Below, piece by piece: positions 12,330 through 24,356 of a DNA stretch of 64,000 nucleotides (position 1 is the first letter of the stretch; each line of letters opens with the position of its first letter). This stretch comes from Dichetophora obliterata (Eukaryota > Arthropoda > Insecta > Diptera > Sciomyzidae). Where the stretch lies: contig OY986438.1 in the NCBI GenBank assembly GCA_963920525.1, positions 176,881,093 through 176,945,092 of the forward strand, read 5' to 3'. The notes under the pieces were generated by a model that was not told the DNA's origin, did not search any database, and worked only from the letters and a program-made list of their open reading frames with translations. The position numbers and the translations under genes were made by a program.

Positions 12330-13697
12330 GAAGTGAATGCATTTCGAGTGTTTTTTGTGGTGCGATTTAGAGATTTAGAATGTGATCATTCAATTTAGTG
12401 CAAATCGGGTTACTTACAAAATGGTTGGCAAATATGTCAACAAGTTTAATGGGTGTTTGTTTTTTTCTAGTGATTGTGCAGTAGACTGAATCAAATATTA
12501 GATACCACCGCACAGTGGGCTTTATTCGATTTTAGGATGACATTTGCATTATCTCAGAAACTATAAAAGTTAGGGCCATGAAGTTTTGTACAAATAAGTT
12601 TTAGCCTAAATTAAGTAACAGTACAAACAAATTAGAATTCTAGGTCAACTGCATCGCTACCTCCCATACAAACCATATTTTTTTTTTTAATAAAAAACCC
12701 ACATAAAATTGCTTATTTATGTTTTTAAAGAGTAAATGTAGTTTGTTTAACTTCACTTAAACGTCATGCTAAAAACATTTCAAATCGGATAACTTTTAGA
12801 TATATCTCCTATAAAACAATATTATCAAATGAACGAAATTTTAAAAAAACATTCAAAACTTCTTCACAACTTCTCTGACATAATGAATTTTATTTTATTT
12901 TTCTTTAAATTTAAGAGTACCTACGAATTGTCTTGGGAATCAGTGCATTTTAGGTAAAATTTGATTTTTAAGACTTTTTTCAAATTCAGTGGTTTTTCTT
13001 TATAGCTGCTAGATGCAGCAGGTTTTTACAGAAACAGAAAGTAGAAATACGATATTTTATGATAGTTATATCCTTCGACTTTAATAATGCTTAATTAGCT
13101 AGATATTTTCTACTAAATTTTACTTAAATTTTCATTCCTTTAAAAATTTACAGTCATATTACATTGATTTTTCTATTTTTATTTATTAACATTATTTATT
13201 GTATTTTATATTAAATTCAATGGCGATTAAGACTTAAAAAATTATAAAAAACAAAACCTTGAAATATACTTTGCGCTCGAAGTTATTAATGTTTAAACTT
13301 GATTTTATTTTTCGGTTTTGTTGAGCTTATTTTTGTTAAAAAAGTTTTAATTTTGACGAATTATATAAAAAAAAACAAAAAAAAAAATAAACTGCAAATA
13401 AAATATAAATTGCAAACTTATTTGTTTACTTCATTAGGATTTTATTTGAAAAAACGAGTAACCTTTCTGAACACGCTCGGGGCTTAAAATTCTTACTTTT
13501 CTCGTGAAATGTTATAATTTTTAGCTAATTTAATTAATTCTCAATTTTAGGAAAACGTTACTTATTATTAATCTTATCACAATATTTTGTATTTATTCCT
13601 TTTATTTTTCAGTTTTTCTGCACAGCTAATATGTCACATGTTATATGATTAGTCAAAACACTCCAGCTATTTTTCCCTTTCTGCCATGATATTCTTT
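12330..13697. other. Intergenic DNA, nothing recognised
   Basis: Downstream of the cuticle gene's AATAAA signal the sequence is AT-rich with only shadow reading frames. No TIR or coding motif was found. Confidence 0.45.
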
Positions 13698-13701
13698 AAT
13701 T

Positions 13702-16124
13702 GAAGCGCCAAGAGCAACAACCGGATAACTCCACATTTTTTCAAAAATCGTTTTTTGATGCAGATATTAAAAGAAAAAAATTCCGCATAAGTCGGTGTAA
13801 TAAAAATGCAACTATCTCGACTCTAAAGTAATCAAAAGTAGCTTTGAAATACTCTCTGATTTCAAAACGAGGCAAGAATAAGGCAACTCCAAAAGTTGTC
13901 ATGTTTTTGCACCGCACTAAATAAGCTTTTCATAGGCAAACAAATAGTGCTTTTAGATGAGAGTATACGATGCAATTTAGTAAAGATTCTTATTGTACTG
14001 AAGTGAAACAGTTTTTAACGTCACTGTAACCTGTTATTTGATTGAAATAATAAGTTAAAATGAGTAAAACTGAATCAGACTTTTCTGTATCGGGTTCAGA
14101 ATATGTAGATAAATCTGATGAAAAAGACACATCAAGCGTCGAAACATTACTTGCTCTAAAAGGTAAACTATTATTTTTTCGATTTTCACTTTCATTTGTT
14201 CAGGAAAAAAAGCGTGCAAAATAAGAACATGTATAAAAAAATAAGAACAAAAAAGAGGAGAACGGAATGCAAACTGGGAAATAAGGAAATACAGGATGCA
14301 TATTTGTGTGGGTTCATACATCAAAATTCTGTTCAAAGACGTTGTTCTGCGAGTGGAAATGAAGTAAGAATATGTCAAAACAAATACTGTTTACGTGGGC
14401 TTCAGCATGAAGTACAAGTACGTAAAAAAGCATTTTGCTCTGTTCATGGTGTTCATAAGAGTAGGATTGAAAGACTATCAGGCTTTTTGCTTAATAATAT
14501 AACAGCGCCTTCTAACATGAGAAGACGGCACTCGAACAGGGCAAACAAGATTCCAGAATATATTATCCAGAACATCGACAGTCACATTAAAAGTTTCCCA
14601 AAACGATCTTCACACTATCGCCAAAATAAAGAATGGAGGTACCTAGCTTCAGACTTAAACGTTAAAAAAATGTATGATCTTTATTTACAAATGTATGAGC
14701 CCGAAGTTTTTGATTTGCTAAATGAAGAAAATGGTAACCCAAAGCCAAGAGTAACTTACGCTTTCTATGGAGAATATTTTTTCAAAAATTTCAAACTTTT
14801 GTTTGGATCACCTAGATCTGATACTTGTCAGACGTGTGACACTTATGAAAAAAAAGTTTCAGCAGCTGAGTCAGAGGAAGAACGAAGTTCACTTAAAATA
14901 GAAAAAGATCTACACGTAAATAAAGCTAAGGCATTTTACGATGATTTATGCGAAAAAAGTGCTGTGTGCTAAAAAAGATAACACAGTGTTTAACTTTTGA
15001 TTTTCAGCAAAATTTGCCACTTTCTTTAATACCATCCATCTGGTGATGTTTTATATAAAAGGCAGCTATGGGTTTTTAATTCTTGTATTTATCAATGCAC
15101 TACCAAAAAAAGCCACATGTACATGTACGATGAAACAATTGGGAAAAAAGATCCAAACGAAGTTATCAGCTTTTTGCACCATTTTATTGACAACTTTTTG
15201 AGTGGAAGTGTAACTAAATTATACTTATTTTCCGATAATTGCGGCGCTCAAAATAAAAAAAACACTCTCTCCCAGTACTTACATGTTCTTGTTAAGCACA
15301 AAAATATCCGTGTCATTGAACATCATTTACCAGAACCGGGGCATAGCTTTCTGCCATGCGATCGCTCTTTTGGTGTCATCGAAAAGCAAAAATGGCGCGT
15401 TGAACGTCTTTATTTACCCAAAGATTAGCGAAACCAAGTAGCAAAGTTTTCCAAAACATTTAATGTCATATCCGTGACCAATAACGCCATTTTTTATTTT
15501 AAGGCCAGTTTGGGTCCATTCTACGAAAAAACTGTGACCAACAAAGAAATGATTAAATGGACCATTTCAATATATCGAAAATTTTCTTATGTCAAGGAAG
15601 GAAATACTACTTCAATATCAGCTTCCATTAATCATCATGGGCCATTAACGACTTATGAAATAGAAACAAAAGCAAATGTGCAAGGTGACCCCTTCAAACC
15701 AAATTGTCTATACAGACGCAGCCTTCCCCTCAACCCAAAAAAGTATGAGGATGTCATTAATTTGGCTTAAAAGTATATTGCTGCTGCGGATATGCACTTT
15801 TATAATAGCCTTGAGTCCCAGCAGTTTCTACAAGAAAGTGAAAATTTAGAATATGATGATGATAACGAGGCTCTGAATTAATAGTCACCAAAAACGGTGT
15901 AAAAACCGGTTAATTCCAAAACTTCAGTATTAGTTTCCTAAATGACAAAAAGATTTTTTTTTTTAGTTTTCTTGAATTCAATGAATATGTTTTTATGTTT
16001 TTCTTTCAAAAATAAATAAAAATTTTGCAAAAATTCGGTTTCTTAATTTTTACAATGTTTTTTTTTTTTATTTTTCTCAAAATTTTAGAAAGTGGAGTTA
16101 TCCGGTTGTTGCTCTTGGTGCTTC
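13702..16124 (+). mobile_element. DNA transposon with ~35-bp TIRs and FSDNC..QNK-type transposase
   Basis: The ends match as inverted repeats over about 35 bp with one mismatch. The left end reads GAAGCGCCAAGAGCAACAAC and continues through CCGGATAACTCCAC. The right end (16086-16124) is its complement with an A for G change. AATT flanks both ends (13698-13701 and 16125-16128) and may be a 4-bp target duplication, although it is self-complementary and could be part of the TIR. The element is 2.4 kb and holds one degenerate transposase gene in the sense direction. Confidence 0.85.
14060..15881 (+). pseudogene. Degenerate transposase-like gene (DUF7869-type, probable DDE fold)
   Basis: The coding remnant runs in several frames. 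An acidic N-terminus starts at ATG 14060. A 14196-14972 segment carries Cys/His-rich sequence (QNKYCLRGLQHEVQ, KKAFCSVHGVHKSRIERLSG) and later FGSPRSDTCQTCDTYEKKV. A frameshifted stretch at about 14970-15120 includes NFDFQQNLPL. Then 15117-15428 contains MYMYDETIGKK, LFSDNCGAQNKK and PGHSFLPCDRSFGVIEK, and 15474-15770 is the C-terminal part, ending near 15881. The Asp/Asn-rich FSDNC..QNK block resembles a DDE catalytic core found in many unnamed insect proteins. TAG at 15426-15428 and several frameshifts break the gene. Sola-type elements (4-bp duplications) are one candidate superfamily, but I cannot assign it. Confidence 0.7.
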
Positions 16125-16129
16125 AATTT

Positions 16130-17530
16130 GTGGCTGTTATGCAAAAACTATTTATTTGGTGTAAATGGATCATGAAGTGTTTAACTAGGAACTTATTCGG
16201 TTTGTTACAGTACTGTTACATGGCCGTGCAAAGGACTTGGACAGCACGAGAGACAGCTTACTAAAGCCATCTATTGGAAAATAATAGATTTATATTGACA
16301 GCACGTGATATTTTTGAGCTTAATGCCAATTTTATTCATAAATTCAATAAAGGAGTAATGACATGTTCATCCATTTGGAGTAATAAGCGTACAATCGAAA
16401 CGTGTTTTTTAGTTCTTCCAAAAATGTATTGATTCCTCGATATAAGAAAAAAAATTTGATACCTCTTTTATTACTCGAAATGAAGCAATAAAGAAGGCAA
16501 AAATGTTTTTTTGAGTTACTATTTTGAAATTGTTCTTAACATAACCGTAAATTATTCGCTTTGAGTTTACGTTTTTTCTCAATTTACACTTTGTCTTCAA
16601 AAGCAAAATACGTGTGTTGCAAACATAGCAAGTACGTACCGGTACAGTATTAATTTTACAGTTATTTATTAAAAATGTGTGAAAATCTTTTTTCTAAGTG
16701 AAATTTCATTCGATTGGTGAAAAAAGAATTTGAAAATTTCCAACTTCTAATCGGGAAACTATTTGTTATCAAGAGTAAATTTCAGAAATTTCAAGAATCA
16801 TAAACTTCAATTCGAACATATTCCAAACTCAGCAAGTATTTTCGCCGGAAACTATACGAAGCGCTTCGATTAATGGCACAGGTAAATAAATTAAGACTCC
16901 TTTAATTACTTCATGTATTAATAATTTTATTTTCTTTTCTGCTAAAACATGTAATGAAGCTATAGAAGCAATTAAAAATCTGAAAAACAAATAGCTGATT
17001 TAAACCATGTCTTATTCAGAAGTGGTAACACTATTTTTTTGACATGCAGTAAACAGGTATTCAAAGTTCGTCTTTTTTATTTAGTTATATTTCACATTTC
17101 TTATATGAAATCCAGGTTTTATAAAATCAATCTTGAAAAAGCAATATCTGCAATTCTTCGCGACAACATTTTGCTCAAAGTAAATTTGGTTGGCACGAAG
17201 AACAAAATAGCCTTAAACAAATACAAATTTTTAAACTTTTTCTTTTTCTGCAATTGCTACATTTTTAATAGAATGTTTTGAATAATAAAGTGGATTTTAT
17301 CTATTTTTCTATTTTTATTGCAGAATCAGTGAAAGAAAACTTTTCAGCATGTGTGGATTTTGAAAAAAGTGTCAAATTGGCCGTTCGAAAATGCAAGAAT
17401 ACTTTTTAACGAAATATTTATTGTTTGAAACCCGCCCTGAATCAGCATTCTCATTCAATATTAAATTTTAAGTAAAATTATTATTAATTTTATTATTAAT
17501 ATTTTTTATTATATTACTTATATTATTTCT
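16130..17530. other. Intergenic DNA, nothing recognised
   Basis: AT-rich sequence after the 13.7-16.1 kb transposon. The open frames here lack similarity to anything I recognise and show no conserved features. Confidence 0.45.
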
Positions 17531-17534
17531 ATAC

Positions 17535-17925
17535 TTTTAACGTGGCTCTAAAAACTAAGAAGAAATAAATGGACATTTTTTATGTCTTTGTAAAAAGGAA
17601 AAATCTGTACATATATGGACACAAAAAAGATAACTCCTTTTGTGCTCTTTCTGTAGTTAAAAAAGATAACTCCATTTGTGCTCTTTCTGGAGATAAAAAA
17701 GATTGCACATCCTTTTTTATGTTAAAAGAAATACTCCTTTCGTCCTCCGTTGGGATCTCAAAAGTTGTGCTCGCCCGTAAGGACATGCAATGTTAAAAAT
17801 TAGTATAGAATGCATAAGGCTCGGCATGTTGTGAAGTTATCAATTACTCGCATAGGAGCGATCCAAGATTAGTCTTTGGATGATCCTATTTTTTACTGGA
17901 CTGTTACAATACACACAACCTATTC
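17535..17925. repeat. Dispersed non-autonomous repeat (copy 1 of the ACTGGG-ended family)
   Basis: Contains short internal repeats (AAAAGATAACTCC.TTTGTGCTC twice at about 17626-17680). It ends with TTAGTCTTTGGATGAT and then TTTTTTACTGG (about 17870-17900). The same ending recurs at 21905-21940, and a related end occurs at about 54715-54740. No protein is encoded. Confidence 0.55.
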
Positions 17926-18230
17926 TAATATATAAAATTCTCGTGTCACAGTGTTAGTTACCATACTCCTCCGAAACGGCTTGACCGATTTTTATGAAAT
18001 TTTATTTGCATATTCAATAGGTCTGAGAATCGGAAACTATCTATTTTTCATACCCCTAAGTGATAAGGATTGCCCACTCTTAACATTTTTTGGCACATAA
18101 TGTGACATTATTAATACATACAACCCTAAATTTTCACTAACTTATCACCAATATCTCTTTTTTAACAGTCATTTTAGTAATTGAATCTTTTTCTTCCCGT
18201 TTGACAACTGATCAATTATCACTTAGTAAG
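17926..18230. repeat. Insect dispersed-repeat end sequence (Helitron-like, tentative)
   Basis: The segment 17926-18065 has TAAAATTCTCGTGTCACAG followed by CGGCTTGACCGATTTTTATG. I recognise this phrasing from abundant non-autonomous insect elements often filed as Helitron-like. No protein or defined termini were seen, so the class is a guess. Confidence 0.35.
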
Positions 18231-18237
18231 TTATCCC

Positions 18238-19185
18238 AGGCCTGTAGCCAGGGGGGCAAGGGGGCAAGGCCCACCAACTACAACTGTTTGCCCCCCTGGC
18301 CAAATCAGACAGTGAAAAACTTTAAATGAATAATTAATATGCATTTTGTTGATATATTTGTTAATTGCTTTAAAATCATTTACTTTAAAATAACAAAAAA
18401 TATACACATTCACCTTATTCATGACTTCAATATGTTTATGAAATTTGTTTAACAAAACATTTCAGACAAATTGTTACAAATTTTCAAATTTCTACTCGGT
18501 CGCCAACATTGAATTTTAATAATTTTTTAACCCGCATCCGTAGGAACTTTCTTTAAACGAAAAATACGTTGTGCACCAATTTGATGTAGATACAAAAAGA
18601 TACATAATTAATTCATTGAATTGCTTTTAGTTTTTAAATTTTTTTTATGCATGATGAATGTTTATTAAGTTTGAAATAAAAAAAAACTGCAAATCTTAAT
18701 TCTAGCGAAAATTTAACAAGCAAAAGTTTTATATAAAAACATGCATGTTTGTTCTTAATATATAAATCTGAATCAAAAATTTGCATCAATTTGATGCAAT
18801 GGACGGATGCGGGTTAATTCAATTTTTTTATTTGTTTTACTTGAAAAATGTCTTATACATATGTTAGCCCATTACGCTACTCTTTCTTATATTTCTAGCC
18901 ACTTAGAATAAATCTTGTATTTTTACCCTCATTTTATTAGAAAGTCCTGAATTAATTGTTATATTATTTTTTTATGTAATAATCTCATGGATAAAAAGAT
19001 GGTATGATGCATAGATATGTACATGAATATATAATAAAATTTATTGTTTTTTAATAAATATGTGTAATGTATTCATTTCACATGTTAAAAAAAATTTTTT
19101 TTTTTATTTAAATGAAAAAACAAAAAAATTTCCCCCCAAGATTCATGCCTGCTCCCTCTGTCTTCTTGGTCTGGCTACAGGCCTA
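18238..19185. mobile_element. Non-autonomous TIR element (AGGCCTGTAGCCAG ends), hAT-like
   Basis: AGGCCTGTAGCCAG at 18239-18252 is repeated in inverted orientation as CTGGCTACAGGCCT at about 19170-19183. A G-rich subterminal block follows the left end. The interior is AT-rich without coding sequence. No convincing 8-bp target duplication was visible, so the hAT label rests on the TIR style only. Confidence 0.6.
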
Positions 19186-19379
19186 CGTCTACCGGTGTCA
19201 CTTCTTACCCAGTAAACAGCACGGAGTTGGGATGAAACCGAAGCCGGTCTCCTGTATCTCTCACACAATAAGCGTTCATGCCTACTTTTAAGAAAAGATG
19301 AAAAGACTTCAAAACTACTGGCCCGATTGAGCTCAAATTTCGGCATTGGATTTGTTTCGAGTACGAGATGGTTTAAGAA

Positions 19380-21030
19380 ATAAGTGCCACACCCCTTTTA
19401 CCACCCACAAATACATAAAAAATTCGCGATATCAAATTGCTTTGGAGTTACGGGTCGCACAGCCTCGAAATTCGGTATTCAACCACAATTTTTCCATGTC
19501 GTTTCACTGATAACATTTTATGGGAATAAAAAAAAAGGGGGAGTGGCACCTTCGATAAAAGCAAAACTTACCAAATAGTTTTTGAGCTACAGATCGAGCA
19601 TCGAAATTCAGTGTTCGACATCAATTTATACATGCAGTTTCATTGATAACATTTATGGGCGTTGGACAAGGGGGAGTGGCACCTACCATGCAACTCAATT
19701 TTGTGATATCGAATATCTATGGAGTTATAAGTCGCACAGTTATGAAATGCAGTCTTCGATCTCAATCTACAAATGCAGTTTTACTGATAACATTTTATGG
19801 CGTTGGACCCATGCAACCAAATTTGCGATATGGAATAGATTTGTAGTTATGGGTCACACCGTAAGAATTTAGTATCCGACCTTATTTTATCAATGCAGTT
19901 TCATTAATAACATTTTAGGGCGTAGGAAAAGTGGAAGTGGCATCTCCTAACAACCCAGAGTTGTGCTATCGAATAGCTTTGGAATTATAGATAGTACAGC
20001 GACCTCAACGTTCACATGCAGTTTCACTGATTTAATTTGATGAGCATTTTTAAAGCGGCGTGGCACCTCACATTTAACCCTAATTGGCGATATCGAATAG
20101 CATTTAAGTTATAGGTCGCACAGCGTATGAATTTAATATTCGACCCTAATTTGTACATGCATTTTTATTAATGACATTTTATAGGCGTAGGACAAGGGGG
20201 AGTGGCACTTTTCATACAACCCAGATTTGTGCTATCGAAATGCTTTGGAAGTATAGGTCGCACAGCGTCGGAATTCAGTATTCGATCCAAATTTACACAT
20301 GCACTTTCATTGATAACATTTTTTGGGCGTTGGACAAGGGAGAGTGGCTCCTCCCATATAACTCAAATTTGCGTTTTCGAATAGCTATTGAGTTATTTGT
20401 CGCACAGCATAAGAATTTAGTATTCGACCTCAATGTTTACATTCAATTTCATTGATTACATTTTATTAGCGTTAAAAAATTGGATATAGCACCTCCCATA
20501 TACCCCAAATTTTTGCTATTGAATAGCTTTAGAGTTATAGGTCGTATAGCCTTGGAATTCAGTATTCGACCTCAATTTTCACATGCAGTTTCACTGATAA
20601 CATTTTTGGGCGTAGGAAAAGGGGGAATAGCACCTCCCATATAAACCAAATATACGATATCAAATAGCCTTGAAGTTATAGGTCGCACAGCGTCGGAATT
20701 CAGTATTCGACCTGGATTTACACATGCAGTTTTAATGATTTTATTTTATGTGAGTTGGAAAAGGGGGCGAGGCATCACCCATTCAACCACAATTTTCGAT
20801 ATTGAGTAGCTTTGGAGTTATAGATCGCTCAGTTTTAGAATCCTGTATTCGACCTCAATGTACACATGCAGTTTAATTGATTTAATTTGAAGAGCGTTGA
20901 AAAAGGAGACGTTACACCTTCCATTCAATCTAAATTTGTGCTATAGAGCAGCTTTGGATTTATAAGTCGTACTTCATCGGAATTCAGTATTCGACCTCAA
21001 TTTACACATTCAAGGGAGCGTGGCAGCAAC
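19380..21030. repeat. Tandem array of ~142-bp units
   Basis: The word GGTCGCACAGC (with variants) recurs near 19454, 19587, 19731, 19853, 19991, 20112, 20258, 20399, 20542, 20683, 20825 and 20967, giving about 12 units, most 138-146 bp long. Each unit holds GGAATTCAGTATTCGACC, ACATGCAGTTTCA, TGATAACATTTTATG and GGGGGAGTGGCACCTCCCAT. Copies are diverged. Open frames of 60-96 aa inside the array are by-products of the repeat. Confidence 0.85.
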
Positions 21031-21189
21031 GCGCTAGAAGTGCCTAAATAGTAGTCTAAATTTTAATAGACACCGGCTCTGTTTTATCAAACATATATAT
21101 ATATTTTGACCATCTATTTTGAAAAAATTTACTAGATTGATTCTGTAAAGATTTGTTGTGGCGCTTATTGTTTAGTTTTATAAACCGAT

Positions 21190-21950
21190 TATATCTAGTT
21201 TCTAACCATTTGTGTATATACAATGAAAGCGTAAAGGAGGTTTGTTTTTAAGAAAAATGTCCTTATATGCGTAAACATAGAATTGTTTTCTTCAAATATT
21301 CCCAAAAGTTCGAGTTTGGAGTAGAGCAATACACGAGCAATAAAGGAGATCTCCTGTACACTCCATTTGGAGCAATAAAGAAAAGTTTTTAATTCATTCA
21401 AGAGAGCAATGTACGATTTCTTGTTTATAGATACATTTGGAGCTATAAATGAGATTTGTGTAGGTAATGTTTTCATTATTAAATAATTTTTCGATATTAC
21501 TCACTAAGTAACTTAAACAGAGCACTCCCTTGTAGATCACTTTGAAGGAAAAGACGAGTACTTCTTTACTGATCACTTTGGATGAAAAAGCTAATACTCT
21601 TTTACTCACTAAATAACTTAAACAGAGTTCTCCATTGTTGATCACTTTGCAGGAAAAGGCGAGTACTCCTTTATTGATCTCTTTGGAGGAAAAAGCCAAT
21701 ACTCCTTTATTGCTCATTTCGAAGGGCAGGGAGATTACTCCTTTATTGCTCGCAAAAGAGTAACGTTGGAGCTCTACATGACTGCTCGTTTTGGATGTAA
21801 AAGAGTGTGATCGCCTTCAATGACACGCAATGCAAAAATGGAGTACAAAATAAAAAGGCTTCGGAGCAATGAAGAGTACTTCATTCCTCACAAAGAAGCG
21901 CTCCACGATTAATCTTTGGATGATACTTTTTTTCACTGGGTTGTTATTAA
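21190..21950. repeat. Dispersed non-autonomous repeat (copy 2 of the ACTGGG-ended family)
   Basis: Built from many short degenerate repeats of GAGCAATAAAGGAG and CTCCTTTATTGCTC in both orientations. It ends with TTAATCTTTGGATGATACTT and TTTTTTTCACTGGG (about 21910-21940), matching the copy at 17.5-17.9 kb. Frames at 21195-21717 (minus) are translations of the short repeats, not genes. Confidence 0.55.
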
Positions 21951-22359
21951 TTCAATGAAATCCAATCATTAACAGAAATTAATTTTTTTAATGAACAACT
22001 CGCCTCAAATAAGAAATTTTTAAGTAAAAGTTTGTTGTCAATGTTTTCTGGATTGTCTTTAGAATCTGTGTTAATTTCAAGTTATACCTTATTTATGTTG
22101 CTGTTTTAAAATTAGTTTCAAATGTTAAGGAACACACTCGTTAGCTCCAGAAGGTATTTTTTTAAATAACGTAAGGGATTGTTCGTACTCCCAAAGAAGA
22201 AATTCTTTATATTAATGAACAATACCATTGGTTCCAACGTAAAATTTTTACGATTAGGAACGAATTACCAGCAGTGCAAGCATTTATTGAATGCCTTTGC
22301 TCAAGCGCGTACTCAGTAAAATATTTCGGAGTGGGGTTTTTAATTGTTTTTATTTAGAC

Positions 22360-22653
22360 TTATTCCAGTTTTTTTTTTTTTTTTTTTGTATAAAACAATC
22401 TTTGTATCATAATATCTAGTTTTCTTTTATTTCGGGGTAGTGCATTTAAAACTTTGTTCATGGTCACTTCCACATCCCTGTGTGCATTTAGAAGAGCTAA
22501 CCCATTGAGCCCCTCTTCTCGAGTTTTACTTCGCATGTATGTTTTAAGTCTTCGAAGCGACGAAAACGAGCGTTCGCTTGAAGTGACTAAAACCGCAACG
22601 TTGCACCAAACTTCAGGAATCGGCTTTTTGATGGATATATCATTGCATCGCAA
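22360..22653 (-). pseudogene. hAT transposase C-terminal (dimerisation) fragment
   Basis: The translated strand shows VTSSERSFSSLRRLKTYMRS, then EEGLNGLALLNAHRD. This is the hAT-family dimerisation motif with the SERSFS..RR.KTY..S core. Nothing upstream encodes the catalytic domain, and no TIRs could be tied to it, so it is an isolated remnant. A poly-A-like T run at 22368-22387 (+) follows the gene end. Confidence 0.7.
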
Positions 22654-22659
22654 AAATTA

Positions 22660-23020
22660 AAGGATACGATTAACGTTACAGGTCGATTTGGCTGATTCAA
22701 GTAGTGCCTACAAATATGGGGTACAAAATGTATGCCAAAATAAAAAAAAACAGTAGAACAATGTAAAGCAGTACCTAACTGTACATAAATTGTGTCAAAA
22801 GCATAGTAAATTTTTCTAAAGTCAGTCATGGTTAAAGTTAATAACACACATTTTCTGTAATTTTTTTTTAAGTGTTTAGTGATATGTTCTTATGAACCAA
22901 CTTTTAATAGCTACAACTTAGTTAAGCTATTTTTTATACCTACATATATTTGCTTATAAAAACTTGTCAAAAAACAATCAAAACGAAATTTTTTCTATGT
23001 TTTTTTTTTCGCATTAATAT
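22660..23020. other. Intergenic DNA 3' of a cuticle gene
   Basis: No coding or repeat structure recognised. It is the downstream flank of the minus-strand cuticle gene at 23072-23487. ATTAAA on the minus strand (complement of 23024-23029) is a candidate polyadenylation signal for that gene. Confidence 0.4.
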
Positions 23021-23071
23021 GTATTTAATTCAAGGCCATTAACAAGGAAACACTAACAAATCTTCAACAAC

Positions 23072-23487
23072 TTATGCAGCTGGGGCTACTGGCAAATGAT
23101 CACCGTGAGGTTGGAAACCGTTCTCATCAGCGGTATAGGTAACGGTGTAGGTGACGCCATCTTGACCGACAAAGGCATATGAACCAGTTACGGCAATACC
23201 CTCATTCTCAGCACCAAGGTTCTTGATTTTACCTTCTTGGCTGGCAACAACACCATCGCTGGTCTCGAAACTATCGGTTGAAGAATAGAATAGAAAAGAA
23301 AAATAATGTCAAAATTAGTATCATATGCATATGCAAGTGCAGGAAACTCCTAGATTACTTACGCATATTTAAATCCTTCTACTCCAACATCTTGTTCGCT
23401 ACGCACAACTTCGACATCCTTGTTAGAGGTTGGTGGTGCAGCCAAAGCAACGGCGCAGAGAGCAGCGAGGACAATCAGGAATTTCAT
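23072..23487 (-). CDS. RR-1 cuticle protein (Lcp65A-like), intact, two exons
   Basis: Secreted chitin-binding cuticle protein. Exons 23363-23487 and 23072-23270 (minus strand) give 107 residues. The donor GC|GTAAGT and acceptor GATAG bound a 92-nt phase-2 intron that splits the Ala codon before FETSDG. Residues 1-17 are the signal peptide (MKFLIVLAALCAVALAA). The RR-1 domain begins at residue 43 (FETSDG) and contains GSYAFVGQDGVTYTVTY and DENGFQPHGDHLP. The tail PVAPAA is typical of this family. It is the closest of the four to the Drosophila Lcp65A layout. The gene is isolated by several kb from its paralogues, with transposons on both sides. Confidence 0.93.
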
Positions 23488-23564
23488 GTTGCTTAAATTG
23501 TTTTGATTTGTTTAGCGAGGTGCGAAAACTTTCAAAATGATATCGTTTTGCTGAAATTTCACAC

Positions 23565-23572
23565 CTTTTATA
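23565..23572 (-). promoter_or_regulatory. TATA box of the 23.1-kb cuticle gene
   Basis: TATAAAAG on the minus strand, 78 bases upstream of the start codon. This leaves a 5' UTR of about 50 bases. Confidence 0.75.
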
Positions 23573-23579
23573 CCACAAA

Positions 23580-24350
23580 ATGACAAAATATTGAAGTCTT
23601 CAAGTTACAACAATACATAAGAATGCGTAAATTTTGCGTATCATAACTATGCAAATTCAATTAATTTCTTGTTTCTTCTTGAGCTAAAAAATAGGCTGAT
23701 TTTAACACTCTCGGGTGTTCCTTAAAAAAAGTTGCGCCTAAAAAGTCATAATTATTAAGCTTAACCGGTATTTAGTTATGATATTAAAAACATTGCAAAC
23801 AGAAACTTGTTCCATTTTAAAGTTGATGTTTTATGCAAAAGTCTTTAAAACCAAGGCGGCAATAAAAGACATTAAATTTAGCTGATTACTAATTTAGAAT
23901 CTAAACCGTGCAGAATATTTCTAACACTTAAAAAACATTATGGTTTCATGTCTATTTTTATAAGTTAGATTTTTAATTGTGTTATATTGCCGTATCCTAT
24001 CATTTCATGCTTGAACATAATTTGTTTGGGTTTTTATGGTTTGAAATTTTTGTTTTTATTATGCTTGGTTTATATATTTTAATATCATCGTTCGACAATT
24101 TTTAACCTTTTCGTGAATGACAGACTTCTTTCAATAGATTCTGATAAAGCTTAGTATCCTGTAGGAACGAAAATTTTTAGGCATTTAATTTTACACGCGA
24201 AATTTTGATGTAGACAACACTAACATATACTTACCATAACGTGTTTTTTGAATGTGTTAATTGAACATTTCCCAGTAGTCCAAGTCCTAAAGGAATCTTG
24301 AATGAATCATACACGATTTTTCTTCATCTTTGACGAAACATACTGATTCG
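23580..24350. other. Intergenic DNA, nothing recognised
   Basis: Upstream flank of the minus-strand cuticle gene. AT-rich, with no coding or repeat structure seen. Confidence 0.4.
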
Positions 24351-24356
24351 TTAATA

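Noticed and set aside
14163..14203. 41-nt intron in the 13.7-16.1 kb transposase gene
   Set aside because: GT and AG edges exist, but it is shorter than usual fly introns and splicing leads to a stop in the next exon. A frameshift is the simpler reading.
17569..17796. 75-residue plus-strand frame with repeated KKDNS words
   Set aside because: Arises from short DNA repeats shared with the non-coding repeat family at 21.2 kb; the opposite strand is also open.
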